Shown here: positions 45,550 to 53,201 of the stretch, piece by piece | Layout of the letters: every line of letters begins with the position of its first letter | How positions within the stretch are numbered: the stretch's first letter is position 1 | Source: Phaeobacter sp. A36a-5a | Lineage (GTDB): Bacteria > Pseudomonadota > Alphaproteobacteria > Rhodobacterales > Rhodobacteraceae | Assembly: GCF_037911135.1 (NCBI RefSeq) | Contig: NZ_JBBLYU010000001.1 | Coordinates: forward strand, 1,054,001-1,118,000 | Direction of reading: 5' to 3' | Length of the DNA: 64,000 nt | Program-made: the position numbers and the translations under genes | Notes under the pieces: model-generated | What the model saw: only the letters and a program-made list of their open reading frames with translations | Told to the model about the DNA's origin: nothing | The model's database searches: none

Positions 45550-46914
45550 TTATTCTGCCGGGACACTTTGCGCGCAGGGCGCGCCACGTCCGGCAGCGAT
45601 CAGTGCACGGCGCGCCTGTGCATAGCTGTCCTCGGCGCCGCCCCGCTGGGCGCGCCGTTCGTTGAGGATGGCCTCCACCGCGTCCAGACGCCCCGCGCGG
45701 ATGCCCGCATCAATGGTCACGCGTTCGAAAACGTCCCGCTGGGCATGGCTGCCCCCTGCCAGTTGCAGGGAACTGCGTCCGCTGGCGAGATAGCCGAAGG
45801 CTTCGCTGTAGTTACCTTCGCCAAAGGCCTCGAGCCCCAGCGCAAGGCCGCAGCCTGGCGTTGCCATGCGGCCATCGCTCTCGCTGGCGCCGCGACGCGC
45901 ATCAGCGTGGATCCGCTGCACCAGCTGGCCAGCCTCAACCTTGCGATCATCGCCCACCAGTGCAAGAAGATAGTGAAGATCAGCAAAGATCAGGCAGCCG
46001 TCTTCGGTCCGGTTGGCACAGAGTTCTGCGAGTTCTTCCCAGCGGTCACCGATTGCAACGCCCTCCAGCTCCAGCCGCATCAGCAGTGAGGTGGCGTTGG
46101 AAATGTCACGGTAATCATCGGTTTTGTCTTTGCGGATCTCGTGATCGTATAGCGCCAGCACCTGTTCGGTCTGCCCCTGATCCAGATGCATCAGCGCCTT
46201 GTGCCACCAGACGTGGTAGCGAAAGTTGTTGCAATGCGCCCAGGCCTCTTCGCGACCGGTCAGCCAGTCAAGCCCGGCACGGGAGTTGCCCGTCATATCA
46301 TGGACATGGGCCACCGCATGCAGGCCCCAGGCATCATCCGGTGCCATCCAGAGCGCCTGACGCCCGGTTGCTTCGGCCAGGTCATAAGCGCCGGTTTCCT
46401 CCAGCGAAAAGGCGTGGCATCCAAGCAGGTAACCGCGTCCGGCGTGATCCGGCGCATAGGCGGGCAGGACCCGCTCGATCGACCGGCGCATACCGGCGCT
46501 GTCGCCCAGGATGAAGCGGATCGCGTGGCTCAGCTTCATCGCCAGCGCGTCCTCGGGGTGGCTGCGCAGCACGGTCTCCATCTCTGCAATCGCCAGCGAT
46601 GGACGGCCCTCCAGCCAAGCACCGAGCGCAGCGATATAGTGGCGTTCGCGTGGCAAAGCACCATCCTCGGCGGCCTTGGCCGCGGCATAGGCGTCCCGTG
46701 CGGCCTGCATCAGTTCTGCCCGACCCAGCAGCAGCACAAACATGCCCTTGGCCGCCTGGGCCATGGCAAACTCCGGTGCAGCCTCCAGCAGGGCGCCCAG
46801 ATGTTGCGGCGCGGCAGCGCCGTGAGACAACACCCCCATCTGAACGCAGTTCCAGTTCTCGAGCGCCGCGGCGTTTGTCAGGCTGGTGTCCTGGCCAAAA
46901 ATATCTTGCATCAT
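45550..46914 (-). CDS. Tetratricopeptide-repeat protein upstream of the opg genes
   Basis: The 454-residue product is mostly helical, with TPR-like pairs such as MKLSHAIRFILGDSAGMRRS, then GRQALWMAPDDAWGLHAVAH and further repeats to the C-terminus. The His-rich block HAVAHVHDMTG, followed by NNFRYHVWWHKALMH, matches the family of TPR proteins with a conserved WWH region. It has no signal peptide, so it is cytosolic. Start at MMQDIFGQ; no strong ribosome site is seen. It is the first gene of a leftward run into opgC-G-H with a 23-base gap. Role unknown; a chaperone or regulator for glucan synthesis is conceivable. Confidence 0.75.
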   Translation of the reverse strand: MMQDIFGQDTSLTNAAALENWNCVQMGVLSHGAAAPQHLGALLEAAPEFAMAQAAKGMFVLLLGRAELMQAARDAYAAAKAAEDGALPRERHYIAALGAWLEGRPSLAIAEMETVLRSHPEDALAMKLSHAIRFILGDSAGMRRSIERVLPAYAPDHAGRGYLLGCHAFSLEETGAYDLAEATGRQALWMAPDDAWGLHAVAHVHDMTGNSRAGLDWLTGREEAWAHCNNFRYHVWWHKALMHLDQGQTEQVLALYDHEIRKDKTDDYRDISNATSLLMRLELEGVAIGDRWEELAELCANRTEDGCLIFADLHYLLALVGDDRKVEAGQLVQRIHADARRGASESDGRMATPGCGLALGLEAFGEGNYSEAFGYLASGRSSLQLAGGSHAQRDVFERVTIDAGIRAGRLDAVEAILNERRAQRGGAEDSYAQARRALIAAGRGAPCAQSVPAE

Positions 46915-47058
46915 CGTTTGTCCGATCCGTGTCAAAAACGAAAGCAGAGGTGCTTTGTCGTCGAGCCTAAAGCACGGCCGCGCGTCTCGCGATGCCCGCT
47001 CGCGGTTTGGTGAAGCGGCGTGTGCAATCTCGCCGGATTAATGGGCCAACCATATTGA

Positions 47059-47088
47059 TTGACAGCGATTTCCCGCATTTTTTGTAAT
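47059..47088 (+). promoter_or_regulatory. Sigma-70-like promoter with no gene downstream
   Basis: TTGACA (47059-47064) and TGTAAT (47083-47088) are separated by 18 bases; the -35 is perfect and the -10 differs from consensus at one base. It points rightward into the empty 46915-47282 gap, where no protein gene starts on that strand. Confidence 0.45.
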
Positions 47089-47094
47089 CTGGCA

Positions 47095-47258
47095 AGCCCG
47101 TGCAGCGCGACTTTGGCCGAAGACCGCCAGTTTCTGTAACACTCGGCCAGATCCTGCCGGTTGCAAGCCCGAGAAACAGGCGTTTTCTGCGGTGTCTTAA
47201 GGGGATAGCAGAGATATTGAGCAGGCAGTCGCCCCCGGGTGATGGGGCTTCTGCCTGT
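47095..47258 (+). ncRNA. Possible small RNA of about 165 bases
   Basis: A transcript from the promoter at 47059-47088 would run through 47095-47258. It would end at a strong double hairpin: CAGGCAG (47222-47228) with CTGCCTG (47251-47257), enclosing GCCCC with GGGGC. The tail TTCTC is only moderately T-rich. The sequence does not match 6S, SRP, RNase P or tmRNA by eye. This is a hypothesis from promoter and hairpin only; the same hairpin could end the leftward CoA-transferase transcript. Confidence 0.3.
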
Positions 47259-47282
47259 TCTCGGTGGCGGCGCGCCGCTGTC

Positions 47283-48503
47283 TTAGTTGTCGTCTTCCGA
47301 AAACGGGTCCGCGGTCCTGGCTAGGAGGTCGCTGTTTGCACCGCAGATTGGAGGCGCATGGCGGTAGGTCACCGGCGTCCGGGAGAATTTGAGCGGATTG
47401 CCAAGCAACCGCACCGGCCCCGCCGCCGAGGACATTTCAATTGTCATATCCCGCGCCGCCACCTGATCAGAGGCAAAAACCTGATCGAGCGTCTGCACCG
47501 GTCCTGCTGGCACCTTGCGGGCCTCCATCGCGGCGATCACCTCATCGGTGCGGTATTGGCGCAGCGCCGGTACCAGGATGTCGGCGAGCGCGTCGCGGTG
47601 CTGCAAGCGGGCCGGGTTGGTTGCAAAGCGCGAGTCCCGCGCCAGCCCGTCCAGACCGAGAAAAGATAGGAAGCGGCCAAATTGCGCGTCATTGCCGACC
47701 GCGAGGATCACATGGCCATCTGAGGTCTCATATAACCCATATGGCACGATGCTGGGATGCTCATTACCGCGCCGTTTGGGGGCGCTGCCAGTGTTGAGTG
47801 TTGCCACACCTTCGTTGATCAGCCATGCGATCTGCGCATCCACCAGCGCGATATCGACCTGCTGGCCTTCGCCGGTCTGTTCCTTGTGGCGCAGCGCCGC
47901 GAGGATGCCGACACAGGCATACATGCCGCACATTACGTCGGCGATGCCGACGCCAACCTTCATCGGTCGGCCCTCAGGCTCACCGGTGAGCGACATGATC
48001 CCGCCATAGCCCTGTGCCATCAGGTCATAGCCGGGTTTATGGGCATTGGGTCCAGTCTGGCCGTAGCCGGAGATCGAACCATAGACCAGATGCGGGAACT
48101 CCGCGTGCAGGCTCTCGTAGTCGAGGCTGTATTTGGCAAGCCCGCCGGGTTTGAAGTTTTCCAGCAGAATATCGGCTTCGGCGGCGAGACGACGTATGAC
48201 CTGCTGGCCCTCGGCCGTGGCGATGTCCACCTCAACCGAACGCTTATTACGGTTTGCGGCCATGAAATAGGCCGACAGATCCGACTGGTGACCGTCTCCA
48301 TCCACCACATAGGGCGGCCCCCACTGCCGGGTGTCATCGCCCCCGGTTCGCGGGTTTTCGACCTTGAGCACACTGGCCCCCAGATCTCCCAGCATCTGGG
48401 TGCAGGTCGGCCCTGCCAGAATGCGGGACAGGTCCAGCACCTTGATACCGGTCAGCGGGCCATGGGGCAGCTTGGCTTCGGATGTCCGGTCAGATGAGCC
48501 CAT
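47283..48503 (-). CDS. CaiB/BaiF family CoA transferase
   Basis: The 406-residue product is a class III CoA transferase, which moves CoA between carboxylic acids through an aspartyl-CoA thioester. The N-terminal motif GIKVLDLSRILAGPTCTQML, then LGDLGASVLKVENP and the RNKRSVEVDI segment, are family marks; Asp160 in KPGYDLMAQ sits at the catalytic Asp position. Start at the second ATG of ATGATG, where GGAGG has a 6-base spacing; this gives a 14-base overlap with the ThDP enzyme. Donor and acceptor are unknown. It is the last gene of the leftward run beginning at soxS. Confidence 0.88.
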   Translation of the reverse strand: MGSSDRTSEAKLPHGPLTGIKVLDLSRILAGPTCTQMLGDLGASVLKVENPRTGGDDTRQWGPPYVVDGDGHQSDLSAYFMAANRNKRSVEVDIATAEGQQVIRRLAAEADILLENFKPGGLAKYSLDYESLHAEFPHLVYGSISGYGQTGPNAHKPGYDLMAQGYGGIMSLTGEPEGRPMKVGVGIADVMCGMYACVGILAALRHKEQTGEGQQVDIALVDAQIAWLINEGVATLNTGSAPKRRGNEHPSIVPYGLYETSDGHVILAVGNDAQFGRFLSFLGLDGLARDSRFATNPARLQHRDALADILVPALRQYRTDEVIAAMEARKVPAGPVQTLDQVFASDQVAARDMTIEMSSAAGPVRLLGNPLKFSRTPVTYRHAPPICGANSDLLARTADPFSEDDN

Positions 48504-50154
48504 CATAGGCCTCCCGCTCGAATTCTGCGGCAATGACGGTGAAACGCTCGGCCTGCTGTGCCTCTTGCAAGGCAGCGCGCAGGCCTGCGCGGTCGCGGAC
48601 CCTGACGCCATGGCCGCCAAAGGCCCGGCCCATCGCGGCAAAGTCGTGCTGGCCGAAGTCGACGCCAGCGTTATCCAGCCGTCGCTGTCGCTGCTTCAGA
48701 TCGATCAATGCGAGGCTGGCATCGACGAACACGACAAAGATCGGCGCAACGCCAAGCTCCGCGGCGGTGGACAACTCGCCCGCCACCATCAGGAAACCCG
48801 CATCACCGGAGAAGCTGACAACCGTGCGCTGCGGCTCTGCCAGTTTGCGGCCGATGGCCATCGGCACCGCGCAGCCCATGGTGCAGAGGCCCGAGGATTG
48901 GATCAGGGCGCGAGGCTCATGGCAGCTCCACATCTGCGAGAGCAAGATCCGATGGGCGCCGCTGTCTGCCGTCGCCAGCGTATCGCCGGGCAGGGTGGCC
49001 TGACATTCGGCAACGATCGCATCGGGTCCCCAGTCCGCCTGCGGGGTGAAGGCGGAGCGAAGGGCTGCCCGGGCCACCTCAGGCTGACCTTCGGGCCAGC
49101 GCCGAGGGGACGGCTGCGTGTCGTCGGCGAGCTGCGCCCCAACCGTCAGGGCGCGCAGACTGGGCGCAAGACCGGCAACCAGCGTCAGAGTGGCCGCGTG
49201 CATGTAGTGGGTGTTGTCCTCGGCGCAGATATCAATCACCCGCTGGCGGGAACAATCCCAGGCGTTGCGCCAGCCCGGGCGCATCTCGATTGGATCGTAC
49301 CCCAGCGCAAGAACCAGATCGGCCTCGCGCACCAGCGGCAGCAGGTGACGATCGGCGAGCGGCGACAGCCCGGCGCCGCCAAGGCAAAGCGGGTGCTTCT
49401 CAGGCACGATGCCCTTGGCCTTGTAGCTGGTTACAAAAGGGATCTGGTAGTGTTCGAGAAAGGCCAGAAGCGGCGCGGATGCGGCCTCGGCAACAGCGTC
49501 AAGACCGATCACCGCCAGCGGGCGCTCGGCCTCGGTAAGCCACGCGCGCGCCTGCGCCAGGTCAGCGGGCTGCGGTTGCGTTGCTCTGGCAGGCGCGAGG
49601 CAAGGACGGTGGGTGCCGGCAGGAGAATCGGCGACGGAGATCGGCACATCGATATGCACCGGCCCATTGCGCGGCGCGGTTGCGATCCGCACCGCCTTGT
49701 CGGCGATCACACCCGCAGCCTCGGCGTCGAGGCGATAGCTGGCCTTGGTGATCGGGGCAAAAACCGCCTGATGGTCCAGTACCTGATGGGTATAGGTGGC
49801 CGCTTCCGCCGCATCCACACATCCTGTCAGCACCAGCATCGGCACCCGGTCCTGATGCGCATTGGCAACAACGTTCACCCCATTGAGCGCCCCCGGGCCC
49901 AGCGTGGCCACCAGGATAACCGGCGCGCCATCGCTGTGGTGCACGCCTTCGCCCATGAAACCGGCGCTGTTCTCGTGTTTGGCAAGGTGAAAGCGGATGC
50001 CCGCCTTGGTCAGCGCATCGACAAGCGTCAGCACTTCGCCACCGGGCATGCCGAAGGCATGGCGGCATCCGGCGGCATATAGTCGCCGGGCCAGCACATC
50101 CGCCGCGCGCAATGGTTCTGTGGCCGTCGCAGCCGCGGTGTCGGTCTGTGTCAT
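48490..50154 (-). CDS. Thiamine-diphosphate-dependent enzyme, acetolactate-synthase-like
   Basis: The 554-residue product has the three ThDP-enzyme domains: PYR (1-170, catalytic Glu61 in KHENSAGFMGEG), middle (about 195-330) and PP (about 370-540, GDAGFLMVAGELSTAAELG as the metal/diphosphate motif, with Asp where Asn is usual in VFVDAS). It could be a decarboxylase, a carboligase or a 2-hydroxyacyl-CoA lyase. The overlap with a CoA transferase recalls the oxalyl-CoA decarboxylase and formyl-CoA transferase pair, but the ADP-binding signature of that enzyme is not evident. A GGTGG ribosome site is 5 bases before ATG; a GTG nine bases upstream is possible. Substrate unknown. Confidence 0.8.
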   Translation of the reverse strand: MTQTDTAAATATEPLRAADVLARRLYAAGCRHAFGMPGGEVLTLVDALTKAGIRFHLAKHENSAGFMGEGVHHSDGAPVILVATLGPGALNGVNVVANAHQDRVPMLVLTGCVDAAEAATYTHQVLDHQAVFAPITKASYRLDAEAAGVIADKAVRIATAPRNGPVHIDVPISVADSPAGTHRPCLAPARATQPQPADLAQARAWLTEAERPLAVIGLDAVAEAASAPLLAFLEHYQIPFVTSYKAKGIVPEKHPLCLGGAGLSPLADRHLLPLVREADLVLALGYDPIEMRPGWRNAWDCSRQRVIDICAEDNTHYMHAATLTLVAGLAPSLRALTVGAQLADDTQPSPRRWPEGQPEVARAALRSAFTPQADWGPDAIVAECQATLPGDTLATADSGAHRILLSQMWSCHEPRALIQSSGLCTMGCAVPMAIGRKLAEPQRTVVSFSGDAGFLMVAGELSTAAELGVAPIFVVFVDASLALIDLKQRQRRLDNAGVDFGQHDFAAMGRAFGGHGVRVRDRAGLRAALQEAQQAERFTVIAAEFEREAYDGLI

Positions 50155-50235
50155 GAAATCCACCCTTCGTGAACAAGTGCCGCCAAATTGCCGGAACCGG
50201 GCAAGGTTGCAAGCCTCCTCACGCGGGTGTGAGCG

Positions 50236-50772
50236 TCAAGGCGCCGAGCGCGCCGCATTTTGCGCAATGGCATCAAGATGTTGGTCCAGCTCTGCCGCGA
50301 TATCGGCGAGATCAGCCCCGCCTTCATCGAGATAGGGGGCAAAGACATGGGTTGCGGTTTTATAAGAAAGCGTCGCCAAGCCATCTTCGCCTTCGGTCAC
50401 ATAAAGGCGGATCGGGGCTTCAATCATTGCGGCGGTGGAATGGCTGAGGACCCGCACCGCATAGTCATTGTTGAAAACACCGATCACCCGGTTGCCGGGT
50501 ATGGTAATGCCACGGGCCGCAGCGGCCTTGGTCGGCCCGGCCTGCGTCACCACGACAAGACCCTGCGCCTTCGTCGCCGCAATCACATCTTCGACCAGCT
50601 GCGGGTAGGGCTTGCGGGTCTGGTGAACCGCCCAGCCCTGGCGCTTGGCCAGCGGTGCGGCGGTCGCAACCATCGTATGTGACCCTGTTGCGGCAAGCAG
50701 CACGAAGGCCAGTGCCGCAGCGAACAGATGGCTGCGGCGGGGGGCCATCGGGCCCATCACGTTTTGAAACAT
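50236..50772 (-). CDS. Exported DUF302 protein
   Basis: The 178-residue product starts with a long signal peptide or anchor (RSHLFAAALAFVLLAATGS) and contains a DUF302 domain at about 75-150 (VVVTQAGPTKAAAARGITIP, then VIGVFNNDYAVRVLSHS and IRLYVTEGEDGLATLSYKT). DUF302 proteins often accompany sulfur and copper genes, and some bind a metal or haem; function is unproven. AGGAGA lies 7 bases before the ATG. It follows the YeeE-type transporter by 124 bases on the same strand. Confidence 0.85.
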   Translation of the reverse strand: MFQNVMGPMAPRRSHLFAAALAFVLLAATGSHTMVATAAPLAKRQGWAVHQTRKPYPQLVEDVIAATKAQGLVVVTQAGPTKAAAARGITIPGNRVIGVFNNDYAVRVLSHSTAAMIEAPIRLYVTEGEDGLATLSYKTATHVFAPYLDEGGADLADIAAELDQHLDAIAQNAARSAP

Positions 50773-50867
50773 GGCGGTGATCTCCTGTCGTTGCTTACGA
50801 GGTTAATGCCTCGGCGGCTGCACCGCAGTCACATTGTCGTGCAGCCGGTGCGAGCGGCGCGGCAGGG

Positions 50868-50906
50868 CAGTCAGGTGGTGCAGTCAGGCGGTACAGTCAG
50901 GCGGCG
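50868..50906. repeat. Three tandem copies of a 13-base unit
   Basis: CAGTCAGGTGGTG (50868-50880), CAGTCAGGCGGTA (50881-50893) and CAGTCAGGCGGCG (50894-50906) are adjacent. The last copy contains the stop and final codons of the YeeE-type gene, so the array looks like an outward duplication of that gene end. Confidence 0.75.
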
Positions 50907-51967
50907 CGGCGAAAACCGGTGATCAGCTGGCGCAGCCCAACAGCGGCCCCGGCAAAGATCGACAGAAAGGTCACCGGGGCAGAAATCGACAACAGCGAAA
51001 AGGCGCTCAGCCCCTGGCCGACCGTGCAGCCCATTGCAAGGACCGCGCCGCCCCCCATGATCGCGGCCCCGATGATCTGGCGGCGCAGCTCGCGCGGGTC
51101 GTCGCAGGCCTCCCAGCGGAAATGCCCCTTGATCAGCGAACCGATAAAGGCACCGAGCCAGACGCCGCTGACCGAGCCGACGGCAAAGCTGATCGGCCGC
51201 AGGCTGCCGGTCATTGTCCACATGATGGTTTCGCCAAGCGGCGCGGAGAAGGAATGCGAGACCAGAGGTATCGCGTCAAACCCCGTCCGCGCGATATGGC
51301 TGCTGCCTGCCCAGCCGCTGATGATGGCAAACGCCACCAGCGCAGCCCAGCCAATAGCGGCCGGAGACTCGCGCACCTCACGCCCGAGGATGGATATCAG
51401 CAGGATCGCACCGCCGATGGCAAGGCCGATAGCGCTGACCGACGCTCCAAGATAGTTGGCCAGATGATGGGCGATGCCGGCGGGCAGATCATCGGTGATG
51501 CTCTGTTGCCGGAAAAACAGGTTGCGCAGCGGGGCGAGAGGGCCTGTCAGCACGACAAAGGTCGATACGCCCATCACCAGCACGATGACAAAGCTGCGCA
51601 GATCGCCGCCGCCGAGCCGGGCTATGGCGCCATAGCCGCACATCCCGCTCAGGGCCATGCCATAGCCAAATAACAGGCCGCCGCCGATAGAGGCCAGCGG
51701 CATCCAGCGAATGGCAAGATATTGCGACTGCGCCGGATCCAGCCAGCCTAGAGCCATGAGGCCAAAACTTCCCAGGATTGCCATGCCGATTGCCATGCCC
51801 CACATCCGCAGACGCAGGGACGAGCCGCCATAGAGCAGATCCTCGATGGCGCCCAGCGTGCAGAACCGCCCCAGCCGCGCCGCCAATCCCAGCAGGACGC
51901 CGCCAAACACCCCCAGCAGGGCGGTCAGCTGCGTATCGCTCAGGAGGTCGGACAGGGGGGTGGGCAT
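50897..51967 (-). CDS. YeeE/YedE-type sulfur-compound transporter (SoxT/TsuA-like)
   Basis: The 356-residue membrane protein has about nine helices and the YeeE/YedE (DUF395) pattern. Cys36 in RLGRFCTLGAIEDL, Cys110 in SGMCGYGAIARL and Cys314 in MGCTVGQGLSAFS match the three conserved cysteines that relay thiosulfate in TsuA through S-H-S contacts. It would bring thiosulfate or another sulfane compound into the cytosol; sox clusters often carry such a gene as soxT. It lies 86 bases downstream of soxR on the same strand, so it is likely under SoxR control. Confidence 0.9.
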   Translation of the reverse strand: MPTPLSDLLSDTQLTALLGVFGGVLLGLAARLGRFCTLGAIEDLLYGGSSLRLRMWGMAIGMAILGSFGLMALGWLDPAQSQYLAIRWMPLASIGGGLLFGYGMALSGMCGYGAIARLGGGDLRSFVIVLVMGVSTFVVLTGPLAPLRNLFFRQQSITDDLPAGIAHHLANYLGASVSAIGLAIGGAILLISILGREVRESPAAIGWAALVAFAIISGWAGSSHIARTGFDAIPLVSHSFSAPLGETIMWTMTGSLRPISFAVGSVSGVWLGAFIGSLIKGHFRWEACDDPRELRRQIIGAAIMGGGAVLAMGCTVGQGLSAFSLLSISAPVTFLSIFAGAAVGLRQLITGFRRAA

Positions 51968-52053
51968 CTTGTGCGGGTTCCGCCGGTGAAAGAGCTGCGG
52001 GGCTGGCGGCTGAAGGGTCCGCTGCCAGTGTGGCCGGGCCGACCGGTCGTCGG

Positions 52054-52389
52054 TCAGTCCTCTTTGCAGAACAGCTCGTAGACCACTTCCAGGATCCGGC
52101 GTGGACGATCATCTGCCAGCCGGTAATAGATCGCCTTGCCCTCACGGCGTGGAATGACCAGACCTTCCAGACGCAGGCGCGACAGCTGTTGGGAAACCGC
52201 CGCCTGACGTGCGGAGAGCAGCTCTTCCAGCTCGGTCACCGATTTTTCACCCGACACCAGATGGCAAAGGATCATCAGGCGTCCCTCGTGGCTGATCGCC
52301 TTCAGAAAATTCGAGGCGCGGGTGGCATTGTCCACCATCGTATCGAGATCTTCGGGGGCCATATCGGCGGAAAACTGTGGCAGGGCCAT
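52054..52389 (-). CDS. soxR: SoxR, ArsR-family repressor of the sox genes
   Basis: The 111-residue product has the ArsR winged helix at about 28-95, with recognition helix SARQAAVSQQLSRLRLEG and wing IPRREGKAIYYRL. Two cysteines, Cys42 and Cys108, are 66 residues apart, the same distance as in the sulfane-sulfur sensor SqrR (Cys41 and Cys107), and probably form a tetrasulfide link that releases DNA. AGGAGA lies about 9 bases before the ATG. Gene order soxS-soxR is as in Paracoccus-type clusters. Inverted repeats in the two sox intergenic gaps are the likely targets. Confidence 0.93.
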   Translation of the reverse strand: MALPQFSADMAPEDLDTMVDNATRASNFLKAISHEGRLMILCHLVSGEKSVTELEELLSARQAAVSQQLSRLRLEGLVIPRREGKAIYYRLADDRPRRILEVVYELFCKED

Positions 52390-52408
52390 ATCGGTGTTCT
52401 CTCCTGGT

Positions 52409-52888
52409 TCAACCATTGGTGGCCATCGGGGCGGGCTGCTGGTCGGGGGCGTGTCCCGCGTCTGGTTGCTCGGCAGCGGGCGGGACAAAGCCTGCGTGCG
52501 CCTGCAGCAGACCGGAAATCAGCGGCCAGAAGAAATCCTCTCCCGGATAGCCTTCCAGTCTCGCCATCTCATGGCCGCCCTCAACGATCAAGAAGGTTGG
52601 CGTGAATGTGACCCGCCGTGACAGCGTCAGATCTTTCGGCATGTCGCGCAAATCTGCCCGGCGCAGCGGGGCAAAGGTGCCTTCGGCGGTCTTTGGATAG
52701 ATCGGCGCAATCTCCGCGTCCCAGCGTTCGCACCAGGCGCAGCCCGGCTGCTCGACCATCACCAGCTCTGCGGCATCGCTGGCCGATGCGATCAGCGGCA
52801 ATGCCGCCATGACAGCGACCTTTGCCAGCGCCGAGGCAGCGGCGCGGCAGCTGCGATAGGGCAGGGAGGTCAGCGAAGAAAAGGCCAT
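52409..52888 (-). CDS. soxS: SoxS, periplasmic thioredoxin-like protein
   Basis: The 159-residue product has a signal peptide (VAVMAALPLIASASDAA) and a thioredoxin-like domain with Cys50-Ala-Trp-Cys53 (EQPGCAWCERWDAE) and the cis-Pro strand RVTFTPTFLIVEGG. In Paracoccus SoxS keeps the SoxY carrier cysteine reduced. Start at MAFSSLTS; an upstream in-frame ATG at 52969 lies in the promoter region and lacks signal-peptide character. The gene ends 19 bases before soxR. A Pro/Ala/Asp/Gln-rich tail of about 25 residues is unusual. Confidence 0.88.
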   Translation of the reverse strand: MAFSSLTSLPYRSCRAAASALAKVAVMAALPLIASASDAAELVMVEQPGCAWCERWDAEIAPIYPKTAEGTFAPLRRADLRDMPKDLTLSRRVTFTPTFLIVEGGHEMARLEGYPGEDFFWPLISGLLQAHAGFVPPAAEQPDAGHAPDQQPAPMATNG

Positions 52889-52984
52889 GATGCGATTTGT
52901 CTCGATGATCTGTGTGGGGGCCGTGAAGTACGATGTCTGAGCCACGGCCGGTGATTGACGGGTCGGCATGAAGGGTGTCTATAT

Positions 52985-53015
52985 GTACTACGTAATTTGA
53001 ATATGTGAATAGTAC
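52985..53015. promoter_or_regulatory. Probable SoxR operator between soxS and soxV
   Basis: GTACTA (52985-52990) and TAGTAC (53010-53015) are perfect inverted arms around a 19-base core. The core contains GTAATTTGAAT (52992-53002), the exact inverse of ATTCAAATTAC found at the soxW/soxX gap. The site lies in the 313-base divergent gap, close to the soxS side, and could control both directions. The remaining bases to soxV show nothing clear. Confidence 0.6.
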
Positions 53016-53201
53016 AAGTTTCTACCGGGGTGACCGGCGGTCCGCGCATCTTGTTGGTGCTGTACCTGATTTGGGCAATCGCGGCTTGCACACGGAGATC
53101 GACCGCCAGCAGCCGACAGAAGATTCCTCTCGGCGCGATGTGGATCGGCAACTGTGGTCTTGTCTGGTTCGAACGCAGAAGATGGCAAGGGGCCTTGATA
53201 C

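Noticed and set aside
47100-47324. A 74-codon plus-strand frame starting at GTG
   Set aside because: It would begin only about 5 bases after the predicted transcript start and has no ribosome site; a non-coding RNA is the simpler reading.
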